DNA of 25,493 nucleotides from JANQRV01 sp964533785. GTDB taxonomy: Bacteria > Bacteroidota > Bacteroidia > Chitinophagales > Saprospiraceae. The translations under genes and the position numbers were made by a program. Where the stretch lies: assembly GCA_964533785.1 (NCBI GenBank), contig CAZHNG010000057.1, forward strand, positions 1-25,493. The letters are read 5' to 3'. Below, one piece after another: positions 6,116-15,129 of the stretch (position 1 is its first letter; each line of letters starts with the position of its first letter). The notes under the pieces are model-generated. The model ran no database searches. It was not told where the DNA came from and saw nothing but the letters and a program-made list of their open reading frames with translations.

Positions 6116-8545
6116 TTAATTCCCTACTCGCTTCGACTCTTCCTCCAGTCCCGTTTTGCGGCGCCTGGATTTGATATTTTGGTTCCCAAAATTATAACTC
6201 ATACTCAAGCTGGAACGGCGGCTGTCCCAGTTACCGGCTCCCGAGGAAACCAGTCCATTAAACTCGGAAACACCGCTCCAACCAGATTCAAAAAAGATAT
6301 CGTTGATACTCAGTTTGACGTTCAGTTGGTCATCCAAAAATCTGCGCTGCAACCCCAGGTTCAAGCTCCAGCTGGGATCATATTCAAACACACCGCCCCA
6401 AATACCGGGACCAGCGTACCACCCTGATACTTCACCTTTAAACCCTTTAGGTAGATCAATGGTGTGCTGTTGGAAGATATTATAAGTCCAGGCCTGAACG
6501 TCAACGACGGCTCCTCCGCCGTAATCTGCCTGATTATCCTGGTAAGCACCGCTGAAATTGACGTACGCATTCCAACCTTTAGTGACCTGTATAGGGGCAC
6601 TGATATTTAAGCTGTATATTTTTTGTTCGGCCAGATTTTCCCAAGTAATAAAATTTGCTCGCGGATCTTCGTCGTCGGGGCCGATTAAACGGGTGATCTG
6701 GTTAGTAGTCCGACTGTATGCTAGTTTGAAATTGTAGCGGTAAGCCAGGGTATAGCCCAGTTCTACATTGTTTACAATTTCGGGATTTAAAAAGGGATTT
6801 CCTTTTTCAAAGGAGATTTCACTCAACCGGTTATTGAAAGGGTTCAATACATTGTAATCCGGGCGGTTGATCCGCCGGCCGTAATTGAAGGCCAGGCTGT
6901 TTTGCTCGCTCACTTTATAGGTTAGGCCAAAACTAGGGAACCAACTAAGATAATTCAATTCTACGGGAGGTTCTTGTAATTCCGTTAAAAAGGCTTGCAG
7001 GTCACCAGTCGCATCCGTTTGTTCCGCCCGCAAACCAAGAGACAGATCCCATTTTTTGCCTAGTGAACGCGCATAGCTGATGTATCCGGCGTATACGCTT
7101 TCATTGTATTCAAAGCGATTAGAGTTGCGGTTATTCAGCACTTCATTTCCCGATAAAATATCAAAGAACAAAAAAGTATTGTCAGTGATCACTCGACTGA
7201 GTTTACTTCCCAAACCTAATTGCCCGCCCAGCGTTTTGGTCTCATAATCTACCTTGAAGGTGTAAATATCGATATCCACCGGTGTGTCAAAGCTGGTGAT
7301 GACCTCCGTAAGCACATTTTCCTCTGCGGCATCATAATAAAGATTGGGCTGAAACCTATTGCTCGTATTGCGGTAACGACCATAATCGGCATCAATATTC
7401 AAGCTGTGCTTATCTTTTTGGTAACTATAGTTGACATTGAAAGTGTTTTGATTACGGTTATTGAAATTGTCATTATCGGCAACGAGGATACTATCGACCT
7501 GACCGGGATTGGCCTGTGAGGCAATTTCAATCCGATTGAGAGATTCGAAAAGGCCTTCATTGGTATTGCCACTTACCAGAAAACCTACGGTATGTTCTTT
7601 GCTTAAGAAAAAATCGGTACCTATGCGATAATTATAGCCATCTATGTTATTCTTGAAATCGTTCGTTTCCGCCAGACTAATATTGTTTTGGGTGCTTAAA
7701 AAGACTAATTCGGTAAAATTTTCGCTGTGAAAAAGGCCGGCATTTCCGAAAATATTGACGAACTGATTTCTGTAATTTCCACTGGCGCTGGCATTGCTGC
7801 GATTATATCGCCCCTGGCTGGCACTACCGCTAAATGTACCATTGGCACCCTGGTTTTTGTCCTTCTTGAGGCGGATATCGATGATCCCGGCATTCCCTTC
7901 TGCTTCGTAGCGTGCTCCCGGATTGGTAATGATATCAATGCGGTCAATCTGTTCAGCGGGTAAATTACGTAAGTAGTTGGTAAGGTCTTCTCCGGTCAGG
8001 GGCAGTCGTTTGCCATCTACGTAAAGCAATACGCCCGACCGGCTAAGTACCGAGATGTTATCATTATTATCAACCAAAACGCCCGGTGCTTTCCGCAACA
8101 GGCCTAATCCATTATCTCCGGCACTATTGATGGTACCTTCCACATTGAAAACCGTCCGATCCGGTTTAACTTCTACCATGGCCCGGTCAGCCGTTACCGT
8201 AGCTGTTTCCAGTTCAATAGAAGCCGGTTGGAACATCAATATCCCTAATTCCTTTTTTTGATCTTCGCCAATTTCCAGATTTTCAATCCGTAAATCCGCA
8301 TAGCCGATATAAGTAGCTAATAAGTAATAAGTGGCCGGCTGGATGGATTTAAAAGTAAAAGCTCCATTCTCATCGGTCACTTCGACCTTTATGAGACTCG
8401 AATCGGACTGATCATAAAGGGCAATATTGGCAAAGGAGATCGCTTGTTCATCCGGATCCTGTAATTGTCCGGTTATGATTGCGTCTTGAGTGAAAGAAAG
8501 CAATGGCATCAACGCCATTGACAACATGAGCGTAAAATTCTTCAT
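6116..8545 (-). CDS. TonB-dependent-receptor-like outer membrane beta-barrel protein with carboxypeptidase-regulatory-like domain
   Basis: The product is about 809 residues in the outer membrane. I chose the ATG at 8545 because a signal peptide starts there (MKNFTLMLSMALMPLLSFTQ); an in-frame TTG nine codons earlier would put polar residues before it. Mature residues about 21-100 form a carboxypeptidase-regulatory-like (transthyretin-type) domain with GQLQDPDEQAISFANIALYD and FTFKSIQPATYYLLATYIGY. A plug-type domain follows with VDGKRLPLTGEDLTNYLRNLPAEQ in pieces and IDIITNPGARYEAEGNAGIIDI. The remainder is an OMP_b-brl_3-type barrel. This variant often lacks a SusD partner, and none is present here. 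The transported substrate is unknown. It is probably monocistronic, 65 bp upstream of the SRPBCC gene on the same strand. The C-terminus is basic (NIKSRRRKTG) rather than ending in aromatic barrel residues. Confidence 0.87.
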   Translation of the reverse strand: MKNFTLMLSMALMPLLSFTQDAIITGQLQDPDEQAISFANIALYDQSDSSLIKVEVTDENGAFTFKSIQPATYYLLATYIGYADLRIENLEIGEDQKKELGILMFQPASIELETATVTADRAMVEVKPDRTVFNVEGTINSAGDNGLGLLRKAPGVLVDNNDNISVLSRSGVLLYVDGKRLPLTGEDLTNYLRNLPAEQIDRIDIITNPGARYEAEGNAGIIDIRLKKDKNQGANGTFSGSASQGRYNRSNASASGNYRNQFVNIFGNAGLFHSENFTELVFLSTQNNISLAETNDFKNNIDGYNYRIGTDFFLSKEHTVGFLVSGNTNEGLFESLNRIEIASQANPGQVDSILVADNDNFNNRNQNTFNVNYSYQKDKHSLNIDADYGRYRNTSNRFQPNLYYDAAEENVLTEVITSFDTPVDIDIYTFKVDYETKTLGGQLGLGSKLSRVITDNTFLFFDILSGNEVLNNRNSNRFEYNESVYAGYISYARSLGKKWDLSLGLRAEQTDATGDLQAFLTELQEPPVELNYLSWFPSFGLTYKVSEQNSLAFNYGRRINRPDYNVLNPFNNRLSEISFEKGNPFLNPEIVNNVELGYTLAYRYNFKLAYSRTTNQITRLIGPDDEDPRANFITWENLAEQKIYSLNISAPIQVTKGWNAYVNFSGAYQDNQADYGGGAVVDVQAWTYNIFQQHTIDLPKGFKGEVSGWYAGPGIWGGVFEYDPSWSLNLGLQRRFLDDQLNVKLSINDIFFESGWSGVSEFNGLVSSGAGNWDSRRSSLSMSYNFGNQNIKSRRRKTGLEEESKRVGN

Positions 8546-8712
8546 AATAACGTCGGCTTGTTTATTTTTCAACTACTGATTTAAAATGTAAATGGTTACA
8601 ATATCCGGGTAATAGTTGTACAGACAATTGATCCGGTAAAAGGTTGCAGCAATAAATGAGTTTTTAAAACAAAAAATGTTAAACCTTGGTTATGTATGAT
8701 TGTTTAGGCTGC

Positions 8713-9123
8713 ATGGAAAATCAGTATAACAGGCCCTGGATGGGTACGGCTTTAAAAGCAGCTGCCGTTTATAACCTACTTTGGGGAGCATGGGTGGTAT
8801 TGTTTCCCCGTCATTTTTTCCTTTTGACTGGAATGGAGGTGCCTAACCAATTGATGATCTGGCAGGGGATGGGCATGGTAATCGGGGTTTACGGGCTGGG
8901 TTATTGGTGGGCGAGTTATGCGCCTGTTCGGCATTGGCCGATCGTGGCGGTAGGTTTTTTGGGGAAGATCTTCGGACCATTAGGTTTTGTTTTCAACTTC
9001 TTGCAAGGGCTGGTGCCCGTCTCTTTTGCTTACACTTTGATCACCAATGATTTTATATGGTGGCTACCTTTCTTTTTGATTCTACTGGCGGCTCATCGTT
9101 CCGGATGGCCTTTGCGGGGATAA
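8713..9123 (+). CDS. Small conserved membrane protein of unknown function
   Basis: The product is about 136 residues with four predicted membrane segments: around AAAVYNLLWGAWVVLF, MIWQGMGMVIGVYGLGYWW, HWPIVAVGFLGKIFGPLGFVF and the C-terminal FIWWLPFFLILLAA. I do not assign a function. As far as I recall, similar short Bacteroidota proteins are hypothetical or carry the label alkyl hydroperoxide reductase, for which no redox domain is visible in this core. The start is uncertain. ATG at 8713 gives MENQYNRPW; ATG at 8692 would add MYDCLGC, which has a CxxC pair. It lies 72 bp before the MATE gene, which may have its own promoter. Confidence 0.6.
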   Translation: MENQYNRPWMGTALKAAAVYNLLWGAWVVLFPRHFFLLTGMEVPNQLMIWQGMGMVIGVYGLGYWWASYAPVRHWPIVAVGFLGKIFGPLGFVFNFLQGLVPVSFAYTLITNDFIWWLPFFLILLAAHRSGWPLRG

Positions 9124-9144
9124 TTGCCAGAAAAATCAGAGATT

Positions 9145-9173
9145 TTTGAAATCTTAATCTAAAAATACCTTAG
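9145..9173 (+). promoter_or_regulatory. Possible promoter of the MATE gene
   Basis: TTTG at 9145-9148 and TACCTTAG at 9166-9173 (7 of 8 to TAnnTTTG) are 17 bases apart, and the ATG follows at 9196. The -33 part overlaps a small A/T-rich hairpin at 9131-9147 (AAAAATC, AGA, GATTTTT) that could end transcription of the preceding gene. Support is weak. Confidence 0.28.
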
Positions 9174-9195
9174 GTTGTCGGCCAAATGAAGATAA

Positions 9196-10488
9196 ATGAA
9201 CAAAGAAATTCTCCGGCTGGCCATTCCCAATATTATCAGCAATATTTCGGTACCACTGTTAAGTACAGTCGATACCGCATTGATGGGTAGGCTTTCGGCC
9301 TTGCATATAGGAGCAGTAGGCATCGGATCAATGATTTTCAATTTCATTTACTGGAACTTTGGGTTTCTCCGCATGGGTACAACGGGGCTGGTTGCGCAGG
9401 CTTACGGAAAAAAAGACGATGCTGAGGTTATCCAATTAATGGGACGTGCTAACGTTGTCGTGCTCGTATTGGCCTTCCTGGTCCTGGTTTTGCAAATGCC
9501 GCTGGCAGGTTTGTCCTTCCAATTAATGGGCCTTAGCCCCGATCAGGAATTGCTGGTTAACGAATATTTTTATATCCGGGTGTGGGCAGCCCCGGCAACG
9601 CTGGCTTCTTATGTTTTTATCGGATGGTTTTTCGGGATGCAAAACGCAGTTATCCCCCTGATACTGGTCATTTCCGTTAATATTATCAATATGGTATTGA
9701 GTTACTACTTCGTTCAATACCAGGGTATGGAAATCGCGGGCGTAGCGTACGGCACCTTGATCGCCCAATACTTTGGTCTGGTTCTCGGACTTGTTTTTTT
9801 CTTTTGGAAATATGGCTACCTGCTATCCTATTGGCAAAAAAAGGCCGTATTAGAATGGGAAAAATTCCTGGCTTTTTTGCGCATCAACGGCGATATTTTC
9901 CTGCGAACACTATTATTGACCACCGCATTCGGTTTCTTTTACAGTCAATCGACCAATCAAGGGGAATTGGTACTGGCCGTCAATGTGATTTTTCTACAAT
10001 TTTTGAATTGGATGTCCTACGGTATTGATGGTTTTGCTTTTGCTACCGAGAGTCTGGTGGGCAAATACTCAGGTGCTCAGGATACAAAAGGGGTGTACCG
10101 TGCTATCCGTTATTCATTTGTTTGGGCAATGGGAATGGCGTTATTGTACAGCTTTTTGTATTGGTTCTTTGGCCTGGAAATGCTGCGGGTATTTACCAAT
10201 CAGGATGAGGTGATCGAGGCGGCCTTGCCGTTTATGTTCTGGATTGCTTTATTTCCTATACTCAGCACGCCCTGTTATATCTGGGATGGTGTTTTCATCG
10301 GACTTACGGCTTCAAAAGCTATGCGGAATAGCATGATCCTGGCATTTGCCATTTATTTGTTGAGCTACGGGCTACTGGAAAAAGAATATGGTAATGACGG
10401 CTTGCTCCTTTCTTTTCTTATATTTATGGTTGCGCGTGGTATTGTACAATGGATTTATTTTGGGAAAAAGAGATTGGCAATAAAATAG
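9196..10488 (+). CDS. MATE family efflux transporter (DinF-like)
   Basis: This is a cation-coupled multidrug/toxin exporter of the inner membrane. The 430 residues are nearly all hydrophobic, with about 12 membrane segments in two repeated halves. The first helix carries LAIPNIISNISVPLLSTVDTALMGRL, quoted here in family terms as the MATE start with the P and D of helix 1. GTTGLVAQAYGKKD follows, where MATE proteins have the conserved GxxxxxAQxxGA-type loop. The second half has GIDGFAFATESLVGKYSGA and the loop SKAMRNSMI. The helix-1 sequence and length fit the DinF subgroup. Substrate is unknown. The next gene begins 9 bp after its stop, so read-through into the dehydrogenase is likely. Confidence 0.88.
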   Translation: MNKEILRLAIPNIISNISVPLLSTVDTALMGRLSALHIGAVGIGSMIFNFIYWNFGFLRMGTTGLVAQAYGKKDDAEVIQLMGRANVVVLVLAFLVLVLQMPLAGLSFQLMGLSPDQELLVNEYFYIRVWAAPATLASYVFIGWFFGMQNAVIPLILVISVNIINMVLSYYFVQYQGMEIAGVAYGTLIAQYFGLVLGLVFFFWKYGYLLSYWQKKAVLEWEKFLAFLRINGDIFLRTLLLTTAFGFFYSQSTNQGELVLAVNVIFLQFLNWMSYGIDGFAFATESLVGKYSGAQDTKGVYRAIRYSFVWAMGMALLYSFLYWFFGLEMLRVFTNQDEVIEAALPFMFWIALFPILSTPCYIWDGVFIGLTASKAMRNSMILAFAIYLLSYGLLEKEYGNDGLLLSFLIFMVARGIVQWIYFGKKRLAIK

Positions 10489-10497
10489 AATGAGAAT

Positions 10498-11565
10498 ATG
10501 CAGAACTATAAAATAGCAGCCATTCATGGTGATGGTATTGGGCACGAAATTGTTCCGGCAGGCATCAAAGTGCTTCAGCAATTAGCCGCTAAACATTCCT
10601 TTGGTCTTGAATTCGATACCTTTCTGTGGGGAGCCGAATACTATCAGCAGCAGGGTAAATTTTTGCCCGATGATGGGTTGGAAACCTTAAAAAACTACGA
10701 CGCTATTTATTTCGGAGCAGTAGGTTTACCGGAAGTGGATGATACGTTGCCTTTTAAAATGCTCACCAATCATATCAGAACCAATTTTGACCAATATGTC
10801 AATTATCGCCCGGTAAAATTATTTGATGGCCTGTTAAGTCCTCTGCGAAATAAAACACAACAGGATATCGACTTTGTCATTATCCGTGAAAATAATGAAG
10901 GAGAATTTGTGCAAAGCGGACGGCAATTGTATCCGGAAAGTCCACACGGAATAGCGATGGACACGAGTATTTTTACCCGCCAGGGTATTGAAAGAGTAGC
11001 TCACTACGCCTTTAAATTAGCTCGCCGCCGTAAGCAACATCTGACCAACGTCACCAAATCCAATACCTTAATCCATACCCTTGCATATTGGGACAAAGTG
11101 ATTGAAGACGTAGCCTTCCTTTATCCTGACGTGACCTACAAAAAAATGTACGTAGATGCTGCTTCCGCTAATTTTGTGCTGCATCCCGAATATTTCGACG
11201 TGATCCTTACCACCAATATGATCGGCGATATTTTGAGCGACCTGGGAGGAGCTATAATGGGGAGCCTGGGATTGGGAGGTAGTGGAAACATAAACCCCGA
11301 AAAAGCTTTTCCTTCTATGTTTGAACCTATCCATGGTTCTGCACCAGACATTGCAGGTAAGAACCAGGCTAATCCCATCGGGCAATTTTGGTCGGGTGCA
11401 TTAATGCTGGAGCACCTGGAAGAAATGAATGCTGCCAATGACATGATGAAAGTGATCAATACCATCACCGCCGGCGGTAATTTAACGGCTGACCTGGGGG
11501 GAAAGGCCACTACTGAGGTCATTACCGAACGGGCGCTGGAAATTCTGAGCCGGGAAGAAATGTGA
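10498..11565 (+). CDS. Isocitrate/isopropylmalate dehydrogenase family protein, tartrate/D-malate dehydrogenase-like
   Basis: This is a soluble NAD-dependent beta-decarboxylating dehydrogenase of 355 residues. The IDH/IPMDH-fold marks are GDGIGHEIVPAG (11-22), LTNHIRTNFDQYVNYRPVKL in the substrate loop, and IRENNEGEF. Also present are KSNTL, the metal-binding NMIGDILSDLGGAIMGSLGL, and the NAD-binding EPIHGSAPDIAGKNQANPIG. NYRPVKL and the ENNEGE loop are closer to tartrate/D-malate dehydrogenases than to LeuB, and no leuA/C/D is nearby. Possible reactions are oxidation and decarboxylation of tartrate, D-malate or a related hydroxy acid. It lies 117 bp upstream of the sugar-acid cluster on the same strand, with its start 9 bp after the MATE stop. 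It may therefore belong to the cluster functionally, to the MATE gene transcriptionally, or both. Confidence 0.82.
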   Translation: MQNYKIAAIHGDGIGHEIVPAGIKVLQQLAAKHSFGLEFDTFLWGAEYYQQQGKFLPDDGLETLKNYDAIYFGAVGLPEVDDTLPFKMLTNHIRTNFDQYVNYRPVKLFDGLLSPLRNKTQQDIDFVIIRENNEGEFVQSGRQLYPESPHGIAMDTSIFTRQGIERVAHYAFKLARRRKQHLTNVTKSNTLIHTLAYWDKVIEDVAFLYPDVTYKKMYVDAASANFVLHPEYFDVILTTNMIGDILSDLGGAIMGSLGLGGSGNINPEKAFPSMFEPIHGSAPDIAGKNQANPIGQFWSGALMLEHLEEMNAANDMMKVINTITAGGNLTADLGGKATTEVITERALEILSREEM

Positions 11566-11622
11566 GAGTAGGGCCAGGAATCATTGGGGTAGGTAACTTT
11601 TGGCTTCTGAAATTTTCCATGA

Positions 11623-11653
11623 AAATCCTCCAGTTATTACAATAAATCCTCCA
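11623..11653 (+). promoter_or_regulatory. Decamer direct repeat, candidate operator upstream of the sugar-acid cluster
   Basis: AAATCCTCCA occurs at 11623-11632 and again, identical, at 11644-11653. The copies start 21 bp apart, about two DNA helical turns, so a protein dimer could bind both on one face. The second copy ends 29 bp before the ATG at 11683. A short palindrome (TTTTC-CAT-GAAAA) overlaps the first copy. No exact TAnnTTTG element is seen. The operator role is inference. Confidence 0.35.
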
Positions 11654-11682
11654 TTTGAATTGCGATCCAATCTTTATTCTCG

Positions 11683-12333
11683 ATGATAGATCTAGAAAAT
11701 TACACTATTCATGACCTTACGCTTACATTAGATGAAAAAATTACCGGGTTTTCAAGCCAAACAGCTAAAACCTTCCAAGAAGATGGGTGGAATGCCACGT
11801 GGTTAAACATTTATTCCCATGCCGGCACTCATATGGATGCTCCTTTTCATTTTGCAGTTAATGATAAAAGAGTCGATGAATACAGACCGAATGACTTGAT
11901 GGGGAAAGCATGGATATCGAGAATAGATATCTATCAAGAACAACAATTAATTGAGGTAGACGACCTGGGAAAGGTCAGCAGCAAAATAGAACCAGGGGAT
12001 AGTTTATTGCTACAGACCAATTGGAGCAAAAAAGTCGGCCTGCCAGAATACCGTGATGGGCTACCCCGGATCAGTAAAGAGCTGGCTCAGTGGTGTGTTG
12101 GTAAACACATCAAAATACTGGGGGTAGAGCCTCCTTCGGTAGCAGATGTCAACAACCTTAAAGAAGTAACCGAAATACACCGGATACTGCTGGGAGGTGG
12201 GATTACAATTGTAGAAGGGCTTACAAACCTGGACCTGATCACTAAAGAACAGGTGTTTTTTATGGCATTGCCCCTCAAAGTCGGAAAAGGTGACGGGGCT
12301 CCTGCCAGAGTGATCGCCTTTGAAGAAAATTAA
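11683..12333 (+). CDS. Cyclase family protein (metal-dependent hydrolase, kynurenine formamidase-like)
   Basis: The 216-residue product is of the cyclase family (PF04199), whose members are metal-dependent amidases, lactonases or isatin hydrolases. The signature metal motif HAGTHMDAPFHF lies at 46-57 with H46, H50, D52 and H56. DGLPRISKELAQW and the family-typical GVEPPSVADV follow, with HRILLGGGITIVEGLTNLDLI towards the end. KynB is one member, but no other tryptophan-degradation gene is near. The kinase gene starts 4 bp after the stop, so the two are co-translated. That context suggests it hydrolyses a lactone or amide in sugar-acid breakdown. The specific substrate is not visible in the sequence. 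Confidence 0.83.
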   Translation: MIDLENYTIHDLTLTLDEKITGFSSQTAKTFQEDGWNATWLNIYSHAGTHMDAPFHFAVNDKRVDEYRPNDLMGKAWISRIDIYQEQQLIEVDDLGKVSSKIEPGDSLLLQTNWSKKVGLPEYRDGLPRISKELAQWCVGKHIKILGVEPPSVADVNNLKEVTEIHRILLGGGITIVEGLTNLDLITKEQVFFMALPLKVGKGDGAPARVIAFEEN

Positions 12334-12337
12334 TCTT

Positions 12338-13732
12338 ATGAATGAGCATAAAGTATCAAAGGAAGCCTTGTTTTCCACGCTGCCTAAAACGGAATTCATC
12401 AACGATCTAGATAAGCAAATTGAGGCTGCTATTGCTGATAAAATAGATACGATCATCGTTTTGGATGATGATCCTACTGGCACACAAACGGTTTATGATG
12501 TACCGGTACTAACCCAATGGGATATTCCTTCGGTAGAATCTGAATTAAAGATAGGAACCCCATTGTTCTACATCTTAACCAATTCGAGGGCTTTGGTTGA
12601 AAAGGAGGCTATTGCTCTGGCCCTGGAGATTGGAAATAATATCAACAAGGCTTCGAGTAAGCTCGAAAAAAAGTGCCTGGTAATAAGTCGTAGCGATAGC
12701 ACTTTAAGAGGTCATTATCCCGCCGAAGTGAAAGCCTTAATGACGGGTCTAGGACTCCGGAATGCAGTGCAATTCATCATTCCTGCTTTCTTTGAAGGGG
12801 GGCGGTATACCATTAACGATATTCACTACGTACAGGAGGGCGACCAGCTAATACCGGCAGGACTTACGCCCTTTGCTCAAGACAAGGTATTTGGCTACCA
12901 AAATTCGAACCTCATTGAATGGGTGAAGGAGAAAAACGAAGAGGAATCCGAAACCGAAAAAATAAAAAGCCTTTCGCTGAATGATTTGCGAACGGAGGAA
13001 ATTTCTGAATTAGCTGAAAAGATAAATACATTTGGAGCAAATGATGTCTGTATCGTTAATGCGGCGGAATACCAGGATCTGCAGCGTTTTGTTGCTGCGG
13101 TTTTTCGAACGGAGATAACCGCACTTTTCAGGACCGCAGCCTCTTTCGTTGCAGCGATAAGAGCTAAACCATTCCGGCCATTACTCAAAAAAGAAGAATT
13201 GAACGTAAAAGGATCCGGAGGACTGATCATAGTAGGGTCTTACGTTCCAAAATCAACAGCACAATTAAGGCATTTACTGGAAGAGCTTCGACCTTTACAA
13301 ATAGAAATTGACGTAGCGAAACTAATTGAAGGTAAATTGACGAAAGCTAATGATCTCTCCGAGCAGGTCAACCATCGATTACAAGCAGGTGAAATGGTCG
13401 TACTTTCCACCAGCAGAAAACTGGTCAGCGCTGATTCCGACAAGGATAGTCTCGATATTGGAAAGGTCGTTTCCCGCTTTCTTACCGATATTGTTGCAGG
13501 GGTTACGGTGAGGCCGCAATTCATTCTGGCAAAGGGAGGGATCACTTCCAGCGATATTGCGACTCAAAGCCTTCGAGTGAAGCGCGCTGTAGTTAAAGGA
13601 CAGATCATTGCCGGCGTTCCGATTTGGGAGTTGGAGGAAGGAAGCAAATTTCCAGGATTGGCCTACATCGTTTTTCCGGGCAACGTAGGAGATGAAAGCA
13701 GCTTAACGGACGTCGTGAGAAAAATGCACTGA
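12338..13732 (+). CDS. Four-carbon acid sugar kinase family protein (DUF1537)
   Basis: This is an ATP-dependent kinase of the DUF1537 family, which phosphorylates threonate, erythronate-derived 3-oxo-tetronates and related acid sugars. The protein is 464 residues from the ATG at 12338. An in-frame TTG six codons earlier lies inside the cyclase gene and is less likely. The N-terminal substrate-binding domain has LDDDPTGTQTVYDVPVLTQW (42-61), TNSRAL (81-86) and SRSDSTLRGHYPAE (117-130), then IIPAFFEGGRYT. The C-terminal nucleotide-binding domain has LIIVGSYVPKSTAQL, AKGGITSSDIAT and the terminal VFPGNVGDES. Family and length are clear. The exact substrate (D-threonate, 3-oxo-tetronate, 3-oxo-isoapionate) is not. 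The usual partners PdxA2, OtnC and OtnI are absent. Confidence 0.88.
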   Translation: MNEHKVSKEALFSTLPKTEFINDLDKQIEAAIADKIDTIIVLDDDPTGTQTVYDVPVLTQWDIPSVESELKIGTPLFYILTNSRALVEKEAIALALEIGNNINKASSKLEKKCLVISRSDSTLRGHYPAEVKALMTGLGLRNAVQFIIPAFFEGGRYTINDIHYVQEGDQLIPAGLTPFAQDKVFGYQNSNLIEWVKEKNEEESETEKIKSLSLNDLRTEEISELAEKINTFGANDVCIVNAAEYQDLQRFVAAVFRTEITALFRTAASFVAAIRAKPFRPLLKKEELNVKGSGGLIIVGSYVPKSTAQLRHLLEELRPLQIEIDVAKLIEGKLTKANDLSEQVNHRLQAGEMVVLSTSRKLVSADSDKDSLDIGKVVSRFLTDIVAGVTVRPQFILAKGGITSSDIATQSLRVKRAVVKGQIIAGVPIWELEEGSKFPGLAYIVFPGNVGDESSLTDVVRKMH

Positions 13733-13794
13733 AACCGGACCGATATTCACGACAACTATCCACGGTTGAAATATTTAAAGCAAAAACAAACCAT

Positions 13795-15039
13795 ATGAAA
13801 GGCAGGCATATCGTAGCGGCAGGCATGTTTCTTCTGGCCTTGCTGCTGTATATCGACCGCGTTTGTATTTCGGTTGCTAAAGAAGCCATTGGTGGGGAGT
13901 TGGGCTTAAGTGATAAAGCAATGGGGTGGGTACTCTCTGCATTTGCATTAGGCTATGCATTGTTTCAGGTACCTAGCGGGATGATGGCTGATCGTTTTGG
14001 ACCGCGTAAAGTGCTAGCAGCAATCGTTACCTTTTGGTCTTTATTGACGGCATTAACCGGAGCAGTCTGGAGTTTTCTTTCCTTATTGATTGTGCGGTTC
14101 TTTTTTGGAGCTGGTGAGGCGGGGGCCTTTCCGGGAATGTCGAGGGCAATTTTTTCCTGGATACCTTTAAAAGAACGGGGGGTCATTACCGGTCTTAACT
14201 TTTCGGGGTCCCGCTTGGGAGCTGCATTTGCTTTGCCCTTTGTTGCCTGGTTAATTACTGATTATGGATGGCGCAACGCGTTTCTTATCCTTGGACTTAT
14301 TGGCATTTTCTGGGCAGTTATTTGGTGGATAGGGTTCAGAGATCGACCGGAGGAACATCCCAGCCTATCCGCCGATGAAAAAAACGAAATTATCCGAACG
14401 CGACAAGAAGAAGAAACGGGTGATAAAACTGCGTTGGACGCCCGGCAATTATTACGGTCAAAAAACATGTGGTCTGCAATTGGCCAGTACTTTTGCAGTA
14501 ATTTTACTTTCTTTTTTGCATTAACCTGGCTATTTCCCCATTTAAAAAGTACTTACCAACTGGATACCATGGAAGCAGGATGGTATGCCGTTGCTCCTTT
14601 TATTGCCGGGGCACTGGGGAATTGGGTTGCCGGCATATTAGTAGACAGGATTTTTCAGCAAGGCCAGTGGAACCGATCCCGTATTTTTCCTGCAATTCTC
14701 GGGTTTACGCTGGCCGCTATTGGTATGGTGGGAAGTATTTACATGGATACTGCTACCGGAGCGGTACTCATGTTAAGTATCGCCATATTTGGCGCAGACA
14801 TGACGCTACCTCCTTCCTGGGCACTATGTATCGATGTCGGTAAAAGTAACGCGGGAACTGTTTCGGGTACGATGAACATGGCGGGTAACATTGGATCTTT
14901 TCTGACTGCCCTGGCTTTTCCGTATCTTACAGCTTGGACCGGCTCAGTGGATTATTTCTTTTATACGGCAGCGGGTTTCAATTTAATTGCTATTTTGTTG
15001 TGGTGGCGGGTAAGGGCGGCCGAAGGGCTGGCATATTAG
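13795..15039 (+). CDS. MFS transporter, anion:cation symporter (ACS) type
   Basis: The 414-residue product is an inner-membrane transporter with 12 predicted helices. Helix 1 has YIDRVCISVAKEAI, matching the ACS-family signature in which an (N)YxDR motif starts uptake carriers for hexuronate, galactonate, tartrate and similar organic anions. The helix 2-3 loop is GMMADRFGPRKV. The segment FGAGEAGAFPGMSRAIFSW is also typical of ACS proteins, and the helix 8-9 loop is VAGILVDRI. It lies 62 bp after the kinase stop on the same strand, so import of the sugar acid used by the cluster is the natural reading. The exact ligand is not determined. Confidence 0.85.
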   Translation: MKGRHIVAAGMFLLALLLYIDRVCISVAKEAIGGELGLSDKAMGWVLSAFALGYALFQVPSGMMADRFGPRKVLAAIVTFWSLLTALTGAVWSFLSLLIVRFFFGAGEAGAFPGMSRAIFSWIPLKERGVITGLNFSGSRLGAAFALPFVAWLITDYGWRNAFLILGLIGIFWAVIWWIGFRDRPEEHPSLSADEKNEIIRTRQEEETGDKTALDARQLLRSKNMWSAIGQYFCSNFTFFFALTWLFPHLKSTYQLDTMEAGWYAVAPFIAGALGNWVAGILVDRIFQQGQWNRSRIFPAILGFTLAAIGMVGSIYMDTATGAVLMLSIAIFGADMTLPPSWALCIDVGKSNAGTVSGTMNMAGNIGSFLTALAFPYLTAWTGSVDYFFYTAAGFNLIAILLWWRVRAAEGLAY

Positions 15040-15129
15040 GGGAGGAAGCCTCTATAAAAGAAATTTAGAGCTATAGCGGTTGTCACTACATGTCCGGCAA
15101 GTAGATCACGATAAAAACCACTGATACCA

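Noticed and set aside
7220..7519. Hydrophobic plus-strand frame of 99 codons
   Set aside because: It is antisense to the receptor barrel; Ile/Val richness comes from the complement of Asn/Asp/Tyr codons.
8546..8572. Nine-codon N-terminal extension of the receptor from a TTG start
   Set aside because: Places polar residues before an otherwise standard signal peptide that begins with the ATG at 8545.
9131..9147. Intrinsic terminator after the small membrane protein
   Set aside because: The seven-base stem is almost all A/T and has no T-run; too weak to call.
11068..11522. Minus-strand frames of 105 and 128 codons
   Set aside because: Antisense shadows of the dehydrogenase, with no recognisable domain.
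12061..12483. Minus-strand frame of 140 codons spanning the cyclase-kinase junction
   Set aside because: Covers two well-supported genes on the other strand and has no motif of its own.
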